Below are positions 12,788-23,656 of a stretch of 64,000 nucleotides of DNA, one piece after another (within the stretch, counting starts at the first letter, position 1; each line of letters begins with the position of its first letter). The translations under genes and the position numbers were made by a program. Source of the stretch: Onchocerca volvulus (Eukaryota; Nematoda; Chromadorea; Rhabditida; Onchocercidae); the NCBI GenBank assembly GCA_000499405.2, contig HG738137.1, positions 27,304,758 to 27,368,757 on the forward strand, given 5' to 3'. The notes beneath the pieces were generated by a model, which was given only the letters and a program-made list of their open reading frames with translations, did no database searches and was not told where the DNA came from.

Positions 12788-15700
12788 AACAAAACTTTTA
12801 ATTTATTTAATGTAACATTTCCTGAAGAAGAACAAAGTTTTTAAAGTTTTACACTAACTTTTGCTATTTTTGCCTATTTGTTTGGGAAAGAACGGGAGAA
12901 AATGATTAAAAATGTAATTTCCTAAAATGTAAATAAAGCGGGAAATTTCTATACTATGCTTTCACAAAATGATATAATATTTATATTATTGAAATTGTTT
13001 TCCCTTCCATCTGAAATTGCTCATTCCGGTATGCAACAAATGGTAAACCGGTTTCTTATCCGGAAAATAATCATAAATTGAGCAATTAATCTTTTTTGTA
13101 TACATTTGCACTTAAATATAAAGCATAAATTACACATTCTATGTGTGTCTGTCTGTGTCTGTGTGTATGTGAGTATGTGAGGATGTGTATGTGAGATGTG
13201 TATGTACCTATGGCCCACAATATCTCATGCTTGGTATTTATAGCGAAATGCTTTTGACAGCGAGCAATAAATGTGCGTACTCGATGTACGTACACATTAG
13301 TCATTAATGCTTATGCATGTGTGTGTAAAAGTGCTTGTAAAAGCAAACTTTCAGGATGTCTCTCCCATCAACATTTATTTTGAGAAGATATTAATGGAAA
13401 TATGCATGTAGAATGTGACATCAAAGGAAATATGCACGTAGAATGTGATATTAATGAAAATATGCACGTAGAATGTGATATTAACGAGAATATGCACGTA
13501 GAATGTGATATTAATGAAAATATGCACGTAAATTAAATGTGTGGTACTAACTATATAGTTTGTCTGCTATGATGGAACTAAATATATAATGTATCCTGAT
13601 GACATGAAATATGTAATTTATCATAATGGTACCAACCATATATTCTAAAAATCATGATAACCTGCCAATATTTACAATCACTGCCCATCTTATAATTCAG
13701 CTGTTGATTGGTACTCTTAGAGACAGACAATGTCTGAATCAAGCAGGTCATCTATTCTGTCTCATTTTATTGTCATTCAAATTTAGACAAATTAATGGAC
13801 AGAATGTAATCGATAGATGATCATATCTGTAACTTTAAAAATTTTTCAAATTAATGTGAATTGTTAATGGCAATAATATGACTGACTGAGGCGGCAGAAG
13901 AGAAATTCTTGATAGAACAAGAATTTTTTACACCGAGGAACTCACGTTTTCTTGGGACATGAAAAAGAGATTCTGAAGTATATGCGGAAAATTTCTGAAG
14001 TATTTGCGAAGAGATTCTAAAATATTTGCGGAAAAATTCGGGAGTGACTTGCGTGTGACGTGCAAAAACTACGAGATTAGACAGGCAAGTCGAAACATTT
14101 TAGTTGTAATAGTAGCATCGTTGAAAGTGCGAACAGCAAACGGAATTCAGCGTTCTTTTATAAAACCAGAGGGAAGGCGGTGCCAACCAACTGATCATAC
14201 GCATCAAATACGGTGTCGAGTACACACACACATACACACATGTGTATGTGTGGGTGAGAATGTCATGAGGAGAAATCAGACCAATTGTCTCTTTTTTTCT
14301 TTCTTTTTTTGCAAATGTTGCTGATTTGCAGGAAGAAAAGTTGTAATATACGAAGAAAAAAGAGGGAATTTTGCACTTTAACCGTTCGCTAATAATTTCC
14401 AAAGGCAGAAGGAAAATTTATAAAAAAAAAAAAATAACCCGGAAATTAGTCAAACAGGAAATATGTGTATTTTAACTTCCGTCTTCGAATTTCTTTCAAA
14501 CTTTTATGCTATTTTAATGTTTTTTTAAAATTAACTCAATAAACTTTATATCTATTCATTTATTTTTTATCTTCCTCTTCAACTAAGTATAAGTATTAAC
14601 AAAATATTAACAAAAGTACGTAAATGACGTATGACATTATCTGAAAGACTTATTAATTAGTAAATGATTACAATTGCATAATTGTAACGAGAAATAGTAT
14701 TCAAAAAATGGAATAAATTAGAGTGAAGAAATAAATTTGTCTATGACAATGACCTATACAAATCGTTAAGGCTATTTTCATCTTCTTCTTTTATTTGCTA
14801 AAATTTGTCCTTCAACTTTTTCTTTTTTTTTCTTCCAATTTTACAAATTTTCAAATAGCAAAATTGCAGACAGACGAAATAAACGAGAGAGATAGAGAGA
14901 GAGAGGGAAATGAAGAGAAAAAAAGGATGAAAGAGTAAGACAATCTGCAAGACGATGACTACTACAAGTGCAATGCCATTCCTTTTTTTTTTCTCCTCCG
15001 TTGAAGCCATTAGCTTTGAAATGCAATGCTCGTACTAGTTAGTACCATTTTACGCTTACTAGTACATACACACATACACAGACACATGCACACAGGTAAG
15101 GAGGGACCCAGACGGGTAGACACACAGAGGATGATGGATATCGATGAAAAAACTTAAGAATTATTCTATTATTACTGTTTTGTATGATGTTGGTGATATA
15201 AGAAGATAAGATTGATACCTGGCAATGATCACAATGTAGTCCGATTACGTGCGGTTGACAATTACATTGGCCATCACTTTGTCGACATTCTAGAACGGCG
15301 TAATCTTTGTTAGGATGTTTGGTACCAGGCACGAAACAACTGCAAAAATAATTTATCTTTTGGCATATTTTAATTATCATATCATATCAGTATAAATGCT
15401 ATTGTATTGCAATTATTTGCAAATGTGATACAGGAATGAGTTAACTTGTAAAAAGATATGAACATACTTGCATGCTTTGCAATCTCCTTTTGGCTCTAAA
15501 AGTGCATCACCCCAGTAGCCTGGTTTGCACTCTTCACAGCTAAAGCCAACTGTATCATAAATACATTTCTTGCATTCACCAGTCAATGAATCACAATTGC
15601 CGATACTATTTGGATCAATGTTTCCACTACATGAACATTCAACACATGCTTTACCCTCGCTTGGATTACCAAAGAAACCATCGGCGCAAACGTCACACCT

Positions 15701-18700
15701 AAAAAAAGATGATTCTCGTTGTTGATATTCTGATAAATTTATCATTTTTCGAATGTTTACTTTATTTTAGCGAGTTAAAGAAGAATTTGTTGTTAAGAGC
15801 ATCAAAATAGTTGGAATTATCAAAGTTGCAATCTAATAGCATGCATGCATGCATCTTTTAGTCTTGCTATAGTTTCTGTAGAAGTCTGCCTTCATCATTT
15901 CATTCAACAGACAGAATTAAACTGTTGGCGTTTTTTTTTTCTTTTTTTTTTAGATTCTTTGTCTCAATAACTTGCAGAAAGTTTGGAATGTAACATTAAT
16001 AGCTTAAGATGAGAGATAAGTGGTAGCAGTCTTAAGGGTGAATTAAAAAAAATTGTACGTGTTGAAATAAACTTCTTACAACTTATGCCTTATTGATGCA
16101 ATGGCCATTACAATTTATCAGCCAATCCTATCAAGTCTGCTTTACTTTTAAGCTTTAGTTTTTTATCCTCTTTTGCAACACAGTAGGAGTTAAAAATTCC
16201 AAGGAGAACCATAAATTTTGAAAAGATTAGAATTTCTTGAAGAATTTCTTCCTGTCTATTTCAAATTCTTTCCTCGTTTTTGAATTCTAATCAGCAAAGA
16301 ATGAATTTAGGGGATAAATTAGACAATCAAAATTATGGTATTTAGATGACAAGAGCGTGATGACACAACATTGATTGAACTTATGGCACTTATAATTAGT
16401 TTTAGAAAGCAAATTTTTTCTCTACTTGCAGACATTTTTAGAATTTAGTCTTAGCCTTATCTTGAAATCAAGCCAAATAATCTTTGGTACCTTCGGCCAG
16501 TATATCCAGTTGGACAATCGGTGCAAATAATATCATCATCAGTGTGTAGAACACATGGACCATCTTCTGGACACGGACATTTAGCGCAATCATCTGATGT
16601 ACCCTGTAGCGCATTTCCGTAGAAACCACGAGCGCAACGTTCACACGTATCACCAGCCGTATTATGTTCACAAATACATTCACCTAAAATATTTCATACA
16701 TTGAAGGGTAAATTCTATATTTTTTGATCAAAAATTGCATTCAAATGAATATTCATTTTTATACCTTTTTTCCATATCTTAAATTTTAAAATTAAGATTG
16801 AAATTAAAAAAAAAAAAAATTTCAAACCTAATATTATGACATAATTAAAAGAAAAATACAAATCCTGTGCTAAATGAATAATTTTCTTCATTAAGTGCTA
16901 AACGAAAGACAAAGATTTAAAACTTGAATTTTGCAAACCTGATTCTGGCGCACATGAAGTAGAATGACCATGACATTCACATTTGACACATCGATCGAAT
17001 GGGCCACCGAATTTTATTTCACGACGATATCCGGGAGCACATGATTCACAGAACTGTCCAATGAAACCTTCCAAGCAATTGCATGATTCGATCCAATGCG
17101 CTTCATGTGGCTCATCATCAGGTGTAGTTAGACCGGCTGAGCCCAAGTGAACATTACTTAAAAAGCCAACATCTGAAAGTATCGAAAATTGTGGATAAAG
17201 TAGGCATATTTGAATCTATCAGGCGGTTGTCCAATAAAAAACAACTATTTCTATGTTGCAAAAATTTTAAAAACTTCTGCAAAATGATCAGATATTTCAG
17301 AAAAAAAAAAGCATCAATGAATAATTCTTTTTTTTTTTGCAGAAAAAATTTCTTTAAAATCATCACCTCCAGCTGAATAAGTTCCACGAATTTTGAGAGC
17401 GCTAACATTGGAAAGAATCCCGATAAAATCCAATTCATTCAATCGTGGACTCCATTGAAATACCGGATTTGCATGAATCCGAAAATGATATGTTTGCTCA
17501 TTTATAGATGGCATTGGATTTTCTTGTGCAAAAATTGGTATGGTTAATTCTTGGCCTTCTTGGCCAACAATTATTACATCCCTGAAATATTGTGAACTAT
17601 TTCAAATAGAATTAACTGACAAAAAAAAAAAAATGGCGTCTTTATGATAACAAGTAATAATGGAAAAACAAGAAAAACAAGTAATAGTTAGAAAAAGAAC
17701 ACAAAAAATGAAAAAAAAAAAATGGCAACGAAAATCAAAGGTCAATTCGGTTAGACGAAATTTATTTCTGTCTGTTTAAATACGAATACTTTGAAACGAC
17801 AATCATCAATTAAGGGAGAGGGTATGAGATGATTTTGAAAAATTTACATCCTTTACTTCACTTGATTGAAAAAAGTACATGCCTTGCGCTTGGATGTACT
17901 TGCGCCTTCTGCACACGTAGCGTAAACCATAAGTCTTGATTGTATGACGCACGTTGATCTCCGGTAAATTGCGTCGGTGCGACGAAATAAACCGGTGTTC
18001 CATCGATATCGGAAACAGCGATAGCTTTATCCATCTCGGCCCATTGAATATCTTCGGGTCCACGCATCGAGCCGGCAATCCAATATTCCTTCCCTAAAAT
18101 TTACAATTAAAATTAAGATATACATTATTCAAAGAATTGAGTAATTATTTATGTAATAAAACGCTCATAATTCCATTTTAAGTAAGATTACCATATTTTT
18201 AATTAAATTATTAATTTTATTATCCTAAAAATTATTCGTTTTATTATCATAATATCAATAAATTATTATCACCAAATTATCAATGGAAAGTACACGATAA
18301 TTTTATAAAAAATAATAGCAGAATTTAACAATGGAAATTCTTAACTTGAACTGGAAATATCAAAAATCAACAAACCATCGTCAAAATTACTGCTCACATT
18401 CATAGCGTAATAACCATCAGCGCTTGAGCAAATGGACGAATGACCATAGCAAAAACATGGTGTACATCCGAATTGATTATCCAGTGATAAGTCGAAATAA
18501 CCAGGTTTGCATTTGTTACATTGTTGTCCTTCTACGTTTGATTTACATCTACAGCTACCTGTTTCCGAATCACAAACCGGTTCATTGTTCAACGATCCTG
18601 TCTTATCGCATAAACAATCCCTGAAATGCATGAAAATTCCGTATCTCTCTTCAATCATTGGGTAAATGTTAAATTTTCAAATTTTAATTTTAAAAAAATT

Positions 18701-21700
18701 TCAAAAATTGATAGATTTTAAAATATTCATAATTAATTACAAATGAATACATACTTGCATCCTCTAATCGAAAAATCATAATATCCGTCCATACAACGGT
18801 CACAAAATTGTCCACCTACTCCAGGCTTACATGGACATTGACCATGGTCATCACATTGCATGCTTAAAGATCCAATTTCATTACATTGGCATGGAATGCA
18901 ATAATGTTCACCTGGACGACGCCAATTGAAAGGTGCACATTCCTCACAGTGTGGTCCCTAAAATGCAAACGTAAGTTGAGAACATGCAAGTTGCATCGAT
19001 GAATATTAACTTCAAAATGTTAAATTAAATTCTAAAACATTGCTCATTTACCAAAAACAGAAATCATAACTCGCTGAAATTACTCAAATTTAATTTTATC
19101 AATGTCATGACACGAACATAATTTTTTTTTTTTCAACACATTTATCGAAAAATGTATTTTATTTTTAATGATGGTAATATATTAATTTACTTTTATAGAA
19201 TTAATTATTCCTATTTCTTTTTACTATTTTTATTTATCAAAGAATTTATAAGTGCGATGAACATTTCACACTTCAGAAAGATCATTTATTAAGAAAAGGT
19301 AAAAGAATTAATATTAGTCTTTCTAAGATTTCTTGTTAACACTTGTATTAAATTTTAAATTCAAAATTAAAAAAAAGTGACATGGAAATAAAATTATTTG
19401 AAGTATTGCACCTGCGTATTGCCAGCACAATCGATACAATGTCCACCACTACCAGTCTGTTCGAATAAGACCTGATCAAAGTAACAACGATTTGATAAAT
19501 GACTGCAGTTGCAAGCTGAAAATTGCAGTTATTAATTGCAATATTTTAAAAGAATATTTGAATCATTTGATTAAAAAAAAAAAAAATTACTCAGAAATTA
19601 CGATATATTTTAATATACTGAAGATTTGAATAGTATCACATCGATTTCAAGGAAAGATAGCCAATAGCAATACAACAGGAAACAATCTATTACGTTTATA
19701 AATAATAATTATTTAAACGATGGAAAAGACCAATTGTGGAAAGGAATACAAAAAAATGAAAAACCATCATACTTCCAAATATTCTTCAACATATTGCGTA
19801 ATGTAAGATGCGTGATGTAAAATCAATATCATTAACAGAAATCAGTAACAAAAATGGATCAGTAATAGAAATGACATTGAAGACGTACGATATCCATGAA
19901 AGTGCTATCAATTTTTTTATCGAAAATTTTATGCTGTCAACATATACTATAATTAAGTGAAAAAATTTCAACTGCATATTTCATCCTTCGTCTTATTATT
20001 ATAATCAATATGTAAAAACTTTTGACACAACGTTGCAAAATTTTCACCGATTGCTTTGAAATTTTGATACAACGTTGCATTCGAATATGCACGTATTTCT
20101 ATATAGATATACTTTTTTTTTCACTCTCTGTAAGGATAAATATGTTTCCCGCTAAAATGTCGTAAGGATAAACATGTTTCCGCCAAAACACTCCGTTTAA
20201 CAGATAAACAAAATGAAGTTAACCAATCATAAGGCGACATATTGGAGATCAAGAAAAGAGGGGAATACAGCCCCGAAATAACTTGAAAAGTTAGGATTTT
20301 GGAGTAGAATCAGTTCAAATTCGACAGCAATTCGAGTTCAAAAGATAGATTCAGTTCGGAGTTTCTACACCGACAAAGCGACAGTTTTATAACACAGATC
20401 GACGCAGCAATAGCAGCAAATCAGTGGTCAAGGAATTCTATTCTTCTCTACAAGTGACAAAGGAAAAAATAATCCAATGATCAATTTGCTTGGATTTTTC
20501 AAATAATTTCGAAGATAGTTCGAGTTCAATCGATCTGCTTTCAATTTCAAGACAGTTCAGATGCAGTTTACTTGCTTTATTTCATCCAAATGATGCATCG
20601 CAGAGAATCAAGAAACAAGCGAAAAAGACAAAGAATGGCTTAATGCGACCAGAGCGAATTGCAGCCAAACTTGAGGATGCACGGTTGCAAAATGTAAATG
20701 TTCGTTATTCAAGATTTTAAATCTCCGAAAGATCTTCACCGATTGCTTTGAAATTTTGATTTAATATTAAATTCAAATAGGGCTTATTTTTATATAGATA
20801 TACCGTACTTTTTTTTCCTTTCACACCAGTAACAAGTAAAAGTAAGAGAGCGACGCATGGCCGAGCTAATTACTAATAAGAAATCATCATACTTCCAAAT
20901 TAATTAATATGGAAATGACGTAAAAAACGCCCGATATCCAAAAGGTAGCTATCAAATTTTCTTTCAAAACTGATGGCCATTAACTGTATTGTGATTAAAT
21001 AAAAAAAAGAAAAAATCTCAACTGCATATTTCATTCGCCATTCAATCATCATAATAATTCTTGCTATCATATCATTATCATTAGTGATTAAAATCTCACC
21101 AAAGCATTCATTTGCTTCTTTTGCTGTTCCAACTCTCCACGGTCGATCGTTGTAAAACGGCAAGCATTGATCACAATCAGCACCCATTGTATTATGCTCA
21201 CAACGACATACCAAACGATCTTCACCATCACCTGTTGATTTCACACATTCGCTTGCATGTCCGTTGCATTTACATCTGGAAATATTTCAAATATCATACA
21301 TCTTGAATGGAATGATGAAAGATTAAAGCGCATAGGAAGGAAAGATCTTTAAGCTGGAATTGGAATGGATGCCATAGTTGCTATTTCAGCATAACTTTAT
21401 AAAGGGAATATAAATGTCCAATAATTAAAGAAATTTTAAAATTGAACTTGATATTGATTGCTTGATGATCAGTTTCCTCTCAAATAATTTTTTTTTCTTT
21501 TATTTATTTAATTGCAAATATTTTAACATTTTATTCACCTGCCACCAACAGCAAAATCCGATATGGCATAGTAATAGGATCGCAAAACTTTTGCATCTCG
21601 GAACACTTCATCGCCAAATGTATTCATTCGTGTCAACATGATTCGTATTTCAGATGCTGTCACCCAATCCTACAATTTTTTCTCGAGAAAGTCCATTTAT

Positions 21701-23656
21701 ATTTAATAAATTTTGCATAACGAATTGTAATATATGTGTGGTACTGAAATCAGCGCGAAATATATCATCAGGAACTTTGAGCAAATAAAATGATATACTA
21801 AAGAGAGTCTAAATTTTAATAGATTTTTTATCTAGAGTCTAATCTCAATAATGTTTCACTTGAAATTTGGAGTTCCTTTATACGAGAAATTAAACAAAAT
21901 GATTTTTGGATATGATCACGCAAAAAACATCGTAACTCTTTTCTGAAGATTTAAGCATGAACATAGTCAGTATGTTAAATCTTACTTTGAATAATCAGAC
22001 GATTCTAATGGTATGGCAAGTGCTACTAATAATGTTTAGGTAACAATTTCTGTATTATTTTAACAAAATGCAAAATAATTCGGCAATTCGATATGAAAAA
22101 AAGACCTGTAATGTTTCACTTTCCTCGAAATTTTGACTGCTAGGTCTACCTTCCAATGTTGAAAATGCAATATTACCACCAGTTAATGGTGAAATATCCG
22201 AGAATTCTCGAGTACATTGTGCAACAGCTTCATTGCTCGGTAAAATGGGTGCTTTCTCGGGAATTCCATACGTTGAACGACAAGATCCACTTCAACAATA
22301 TACTTTCAATGCTTTATTTACAGAAAATATTTATACAAATTTACATATTCACCGAAAATTTTTAAGAACAGAAAGAAAGCCATGAAAGCAATAATTTTTC
22401 AAAAGGTAGAAGATGGGAATTTAAATTTGCTAACCTGTAATATTGCCACGGAGTCCAATCATCATCAGGATGAGTTTTTTTAAAAATTACAAAACTTTCC
22501 GGTCTTGGACTGATAAATTTTAATCTGACATAGGTAATATCGAATGTTTTTCCAAGATTTAGCGTTAAATTAACGCTATTCGGATATTGTATACCTTCGT
22601 TCATCGTTTCTGATTGCCACCATGTTTCGTTATTAGCATTGTTAAAATCAGTTAAATAAGCGGGAGGATGAGCGTATGCCTAAATAAATCATAGCAATTT
22701 AATATGATATTAGAAGTATATACTAAAAAATTATTTAAAATAATTAATTGAAAAAATTGATTTTTTTCTTTTTTTTTTTAAGAATATGAATTCAAGTAAC
22801 GAAAATATAAAGCAGAAAAATTTCGTTCGATGAATTCTGAAAATTCATTCTATTATAAAAACGGAAAAAAAAATTAGCATAAAAACAAGAAGAAATATAA
22901 TATAAACCATATTGATAAATGATGTGAAAAAAATTGTTTCAAAAAATAAATTAAATGAAAAATTTTTACCTCAACTTTGCTATCACAAATATCACAAACT
23001 TTACGTACACCACTGTGACCTGTCTGTACACAATAACTGGAAAATTTTATACATAAAAAAAAAAACTGTCCACATAATAGGAAAAAATATTCCTTAATCA
23101 AAAAAAGAAACATCGGTGTTTACCGGTTGTTACTTAAAAGATATCACTACTCATTTCTTAAGTAATATGTGGTAATTATCATTAATCACCGAGACAACAA
23201 TTATTTATCTCTTAAGTAATATGCGATAATCAGTTTTCTGATTATGGAATATTATACTTTAATTTTAGATGACAATAATTCATATTTTTCAATAGTCTGA
23301 ATAGTTGATTAATTTTTCCGAAAATTTAAAATTTATAATTAAAAAATGCATCAATTACCTTATAGGCCCATTAAGACCGCAAGTATTAGTAACTTCAACC
23401 TGAAGATTGAATGCCGCATTGATGAAATCCGGAACACATCGCTGTGGAATATTCATGTCATCGTAACATGGACTACTTCCTTAACATAATAATTTATCAT
23501 TTTTATCATCCGATGGTTACAAATTTTATCAACTACACTTATCATCTCTTAATCATAATTAACTAAACCTGGGATATAATGATGTGGATCAATAGATGGA
23601 ATCTGTTCCGCTGGTTGTGCTATTACTGTTTGACATATCCAAATTAGAAAATACAT
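4776..23656 (-). CDS. lam-2: Laminin subunit gamma (31 coding exons, 1632 aa)
   Basis: Secreted chain of the basement-membrane laminin trimer. Exons in order of translation: 23656-23569, 23479-23359, 23036-22970, 22679-22435, 22289-22106, 21669-21539, 21275-21100, 19515-19412, 18957-18755, 18620-18376, 18093-17862, 17581-17367, 17172-16939, 16683-16491, 15698-15468, 15339-15219, 12558-12428, 10619-10513, 9880-9687, 9353-9269, 9018-8860, 8447-8335, 8114-7976, 7365-7181, 7001-6846, 6721-6607, 6383-6184, 5942-5784, 5685-5586, 5362-5265, 4943-4776. All junctions are in frame. Domains: signal peptide (1 to about 14), laminin N-terminal domain (about 30-278), Cys-rich EGF-like repeats (279 to about 520), laminin IV-A domain (about 525-700), more EGF-like repeats (to about 1045), coiled coil (about 1050-1615) and a tail with single Cys1620 for linkage to the beta chain. 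No LG domains and an L4 domain identify a gamma chain. The usual length is about 1600 aa. The frame stays open upstream of the chosen ATG to an acceptor near 23700, so a further 5' exon is possible. Confidence 0.95.
4992..5018. repeat. Poly(A) run of 27 bases
   Basis: Homopolymer in the last laminin intron; on the coding (minus) strand it is a poly(T) tract about 50 bases upstream of the acceptor of the last exon. Confidence 0.85.
9881..10512 (-). other. Laminin intron 18, no embedded feature
   Basis: A 632-base intron between the exon for an EGF-like module (10513-10619) and the exon that ends the EGF region and starts the coiled coil (9687-9880). It is AT-rich, and I see no exon, repeat or RNA gene in it. 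Confidence 0.5.
10620..12427 (-). other. Laminin intron 17, with simple repeats
   Basis: A 1.8 kb intron holding AT-rich sequence, an A-rich low-complexity patch at about 11078-11120 and a TA microsatellite at 12186-12218. No coding segment or RNA gene is visible. Confidence 0.5.
12186..12218. repeat. TA dinucleotide microsatellite
   Basis: Uninterrupted alternating A and T over about 33 bases inside laminin intron 17. Confidence 0.9.
12756..12785. repeat. Poly(A) run of 30 bases
   Basis: Thirty consecutive A on the + strand in laminin intron 16. Similar runs occur at 4992-5018 and at several other introns and spacers. Lengths may be affected by sequencing or assembly error. Confidence 0.85.
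13138..13205. repeat. TG-rich simple repeat
   Basis: Degenerate TGTG/TGTC/TATG repeats over about 70 bases in laminin intron 16. Confidence 0.8.
13387..13530. repeat. 30-bp minisatellite, 4.8 copies
   Basis: Five direct copies of a 30-base unit begin at 13387, 13417, 13447, 13477 and 13507 (the last cut at 24 bases). Each has the pattern GATATTAAT, then A/G-rich, ATATGCACGTAGAATGT. Copies differ at only a few bases, so the array is young. It lies in laminin intron 16. Confidence 0.92.
15602..15622 (-). other. Nidogen-binding heptapeptide of laminin gamma
   Basis: Residues 839-845 of the reconstructed laminin gamma read NIDPNSI, followed by GNCD, inside an EGF-like module of domain III. In vertebrate gamma-1 the corresponding loop NIDPNAV is the core of the nidogen-binding site, with the Asp, the second Asn and the Val as key contacts. 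Here Asp and both Asn are kept, Ala becomes Ser and Val becomes Ile. This supports both the gamma identity and a conserved nidogen contact; binding itself is inferred. Confidence 0.8.
19767..19985 (+). repeat. Direct repeat A, copy 1
   Basis: Starts CATCATACTTCCAAAT and ends CAACTGCATATTTCAT; the same start and end, plus the CGATATCC block and a CTATCAA block, recur in copy 2 at 20886-21047. Copy 1 is longer because it has an extra internal stretch of roughly 60-90 bases. Confidence 0.8.
20040..20125 (+). repeat. Repeat B, copy 1
   Basis: Begins TTCACCGATTGCTTTGAAAT and ends in TATATAGATATAC plus a T run. It is repeated directly at 20733-20825. Its middle part (CAACGTTGCATTCGAATA) also recurs at 29229-29250, so it belongs to a dispersed family. 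Confidence 0.8.
20131..20478 (+). repeat. Dispersed CCAAT-containing element, copy 1
   Basis: Core block 20163-20320 reads AAGGATAAACATGTTTCCGC, then a purine-rich spacer, ACCAATCATAAGGCGA, TTGGAGATCA, an AGAGGGG tract and GGATTTTGGAG. The same order occurs in reverse complement near 58.7 kb and 63.2 kb. Similarity to the 63 kb copy continues to the block GACAAAGGAAAAAATAA at about 20457-20473. The first about 32 bases are tandemly doubled here. It lies in a laminin intron, antisense to the gene. Nature unknown: a non-autonomous mobile element or a duplicated promoter segment. Confidence 0.75.
20733..20825 (+). repeat. Repeat B, copy 2
   Basis: Direct repeat of 20040-20125: identical over TTCACCGATTGCTTTGAAAT, then diverged, then TATATAGATATACC and a T run. 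Confidence 0.8.
20886..21047 (+). repeat. Direct repeat A, copy 2
   Basis: Second copy of repeat A, next to the laminin exon at 21100-21275, so it is probably the original start of this intron and copy 1 the duplicate. Shares CATCATACTTCCAAAT and CAACTGCATATTTCATTC with copy 1. Confidence 0.8.

Larger units (their letters stand above)
12559..15218 (-). other. Laminin intron 16, largest intron, repeat-rich
   Basis: A 2.66 kb intron, the largest of the gene. It holds a 30-base poly(A) run (12756-12785), a TG-rich stretch (13138-13205), a 30-bp minisatellite (13387-13530) and a CA/TG patch near 14222-14252. Open frames in it are low-complexity and show no splice-consistent continuation of laminin. 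Confidence 0.55.
19516..21099 (-). other. Laminin intron 7, with duplications and element copy
   Basis: A 1.58 kb intron between two EGF-repeat exons. It contains two direct duplicates (A: 19767-19985 and 20886-21047; B: 20040-20125 and 20733-20825) around one copy of the dispersed CCAAT-containing element (20131-20478). A 76-codon frame at 20490-20720 (+) lies downstream of the element; I do not recognise it. Confidence 0.7.

Noticed and set aside
13387..13530. CRISPR-like regular repeats
   Set aside because: The 30-base units are directly adjacent with no spacers, in an intron of a eukaryotic gene; this is a minisatellite.
20490..20720. 76-codon + strand frame inside laminin intron 7
   Set aside because: It directly follows a repeat-element copy, has no recognisable motif, and is more likely a chance frame in repeat-derived DNA. 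Kept only as a note.
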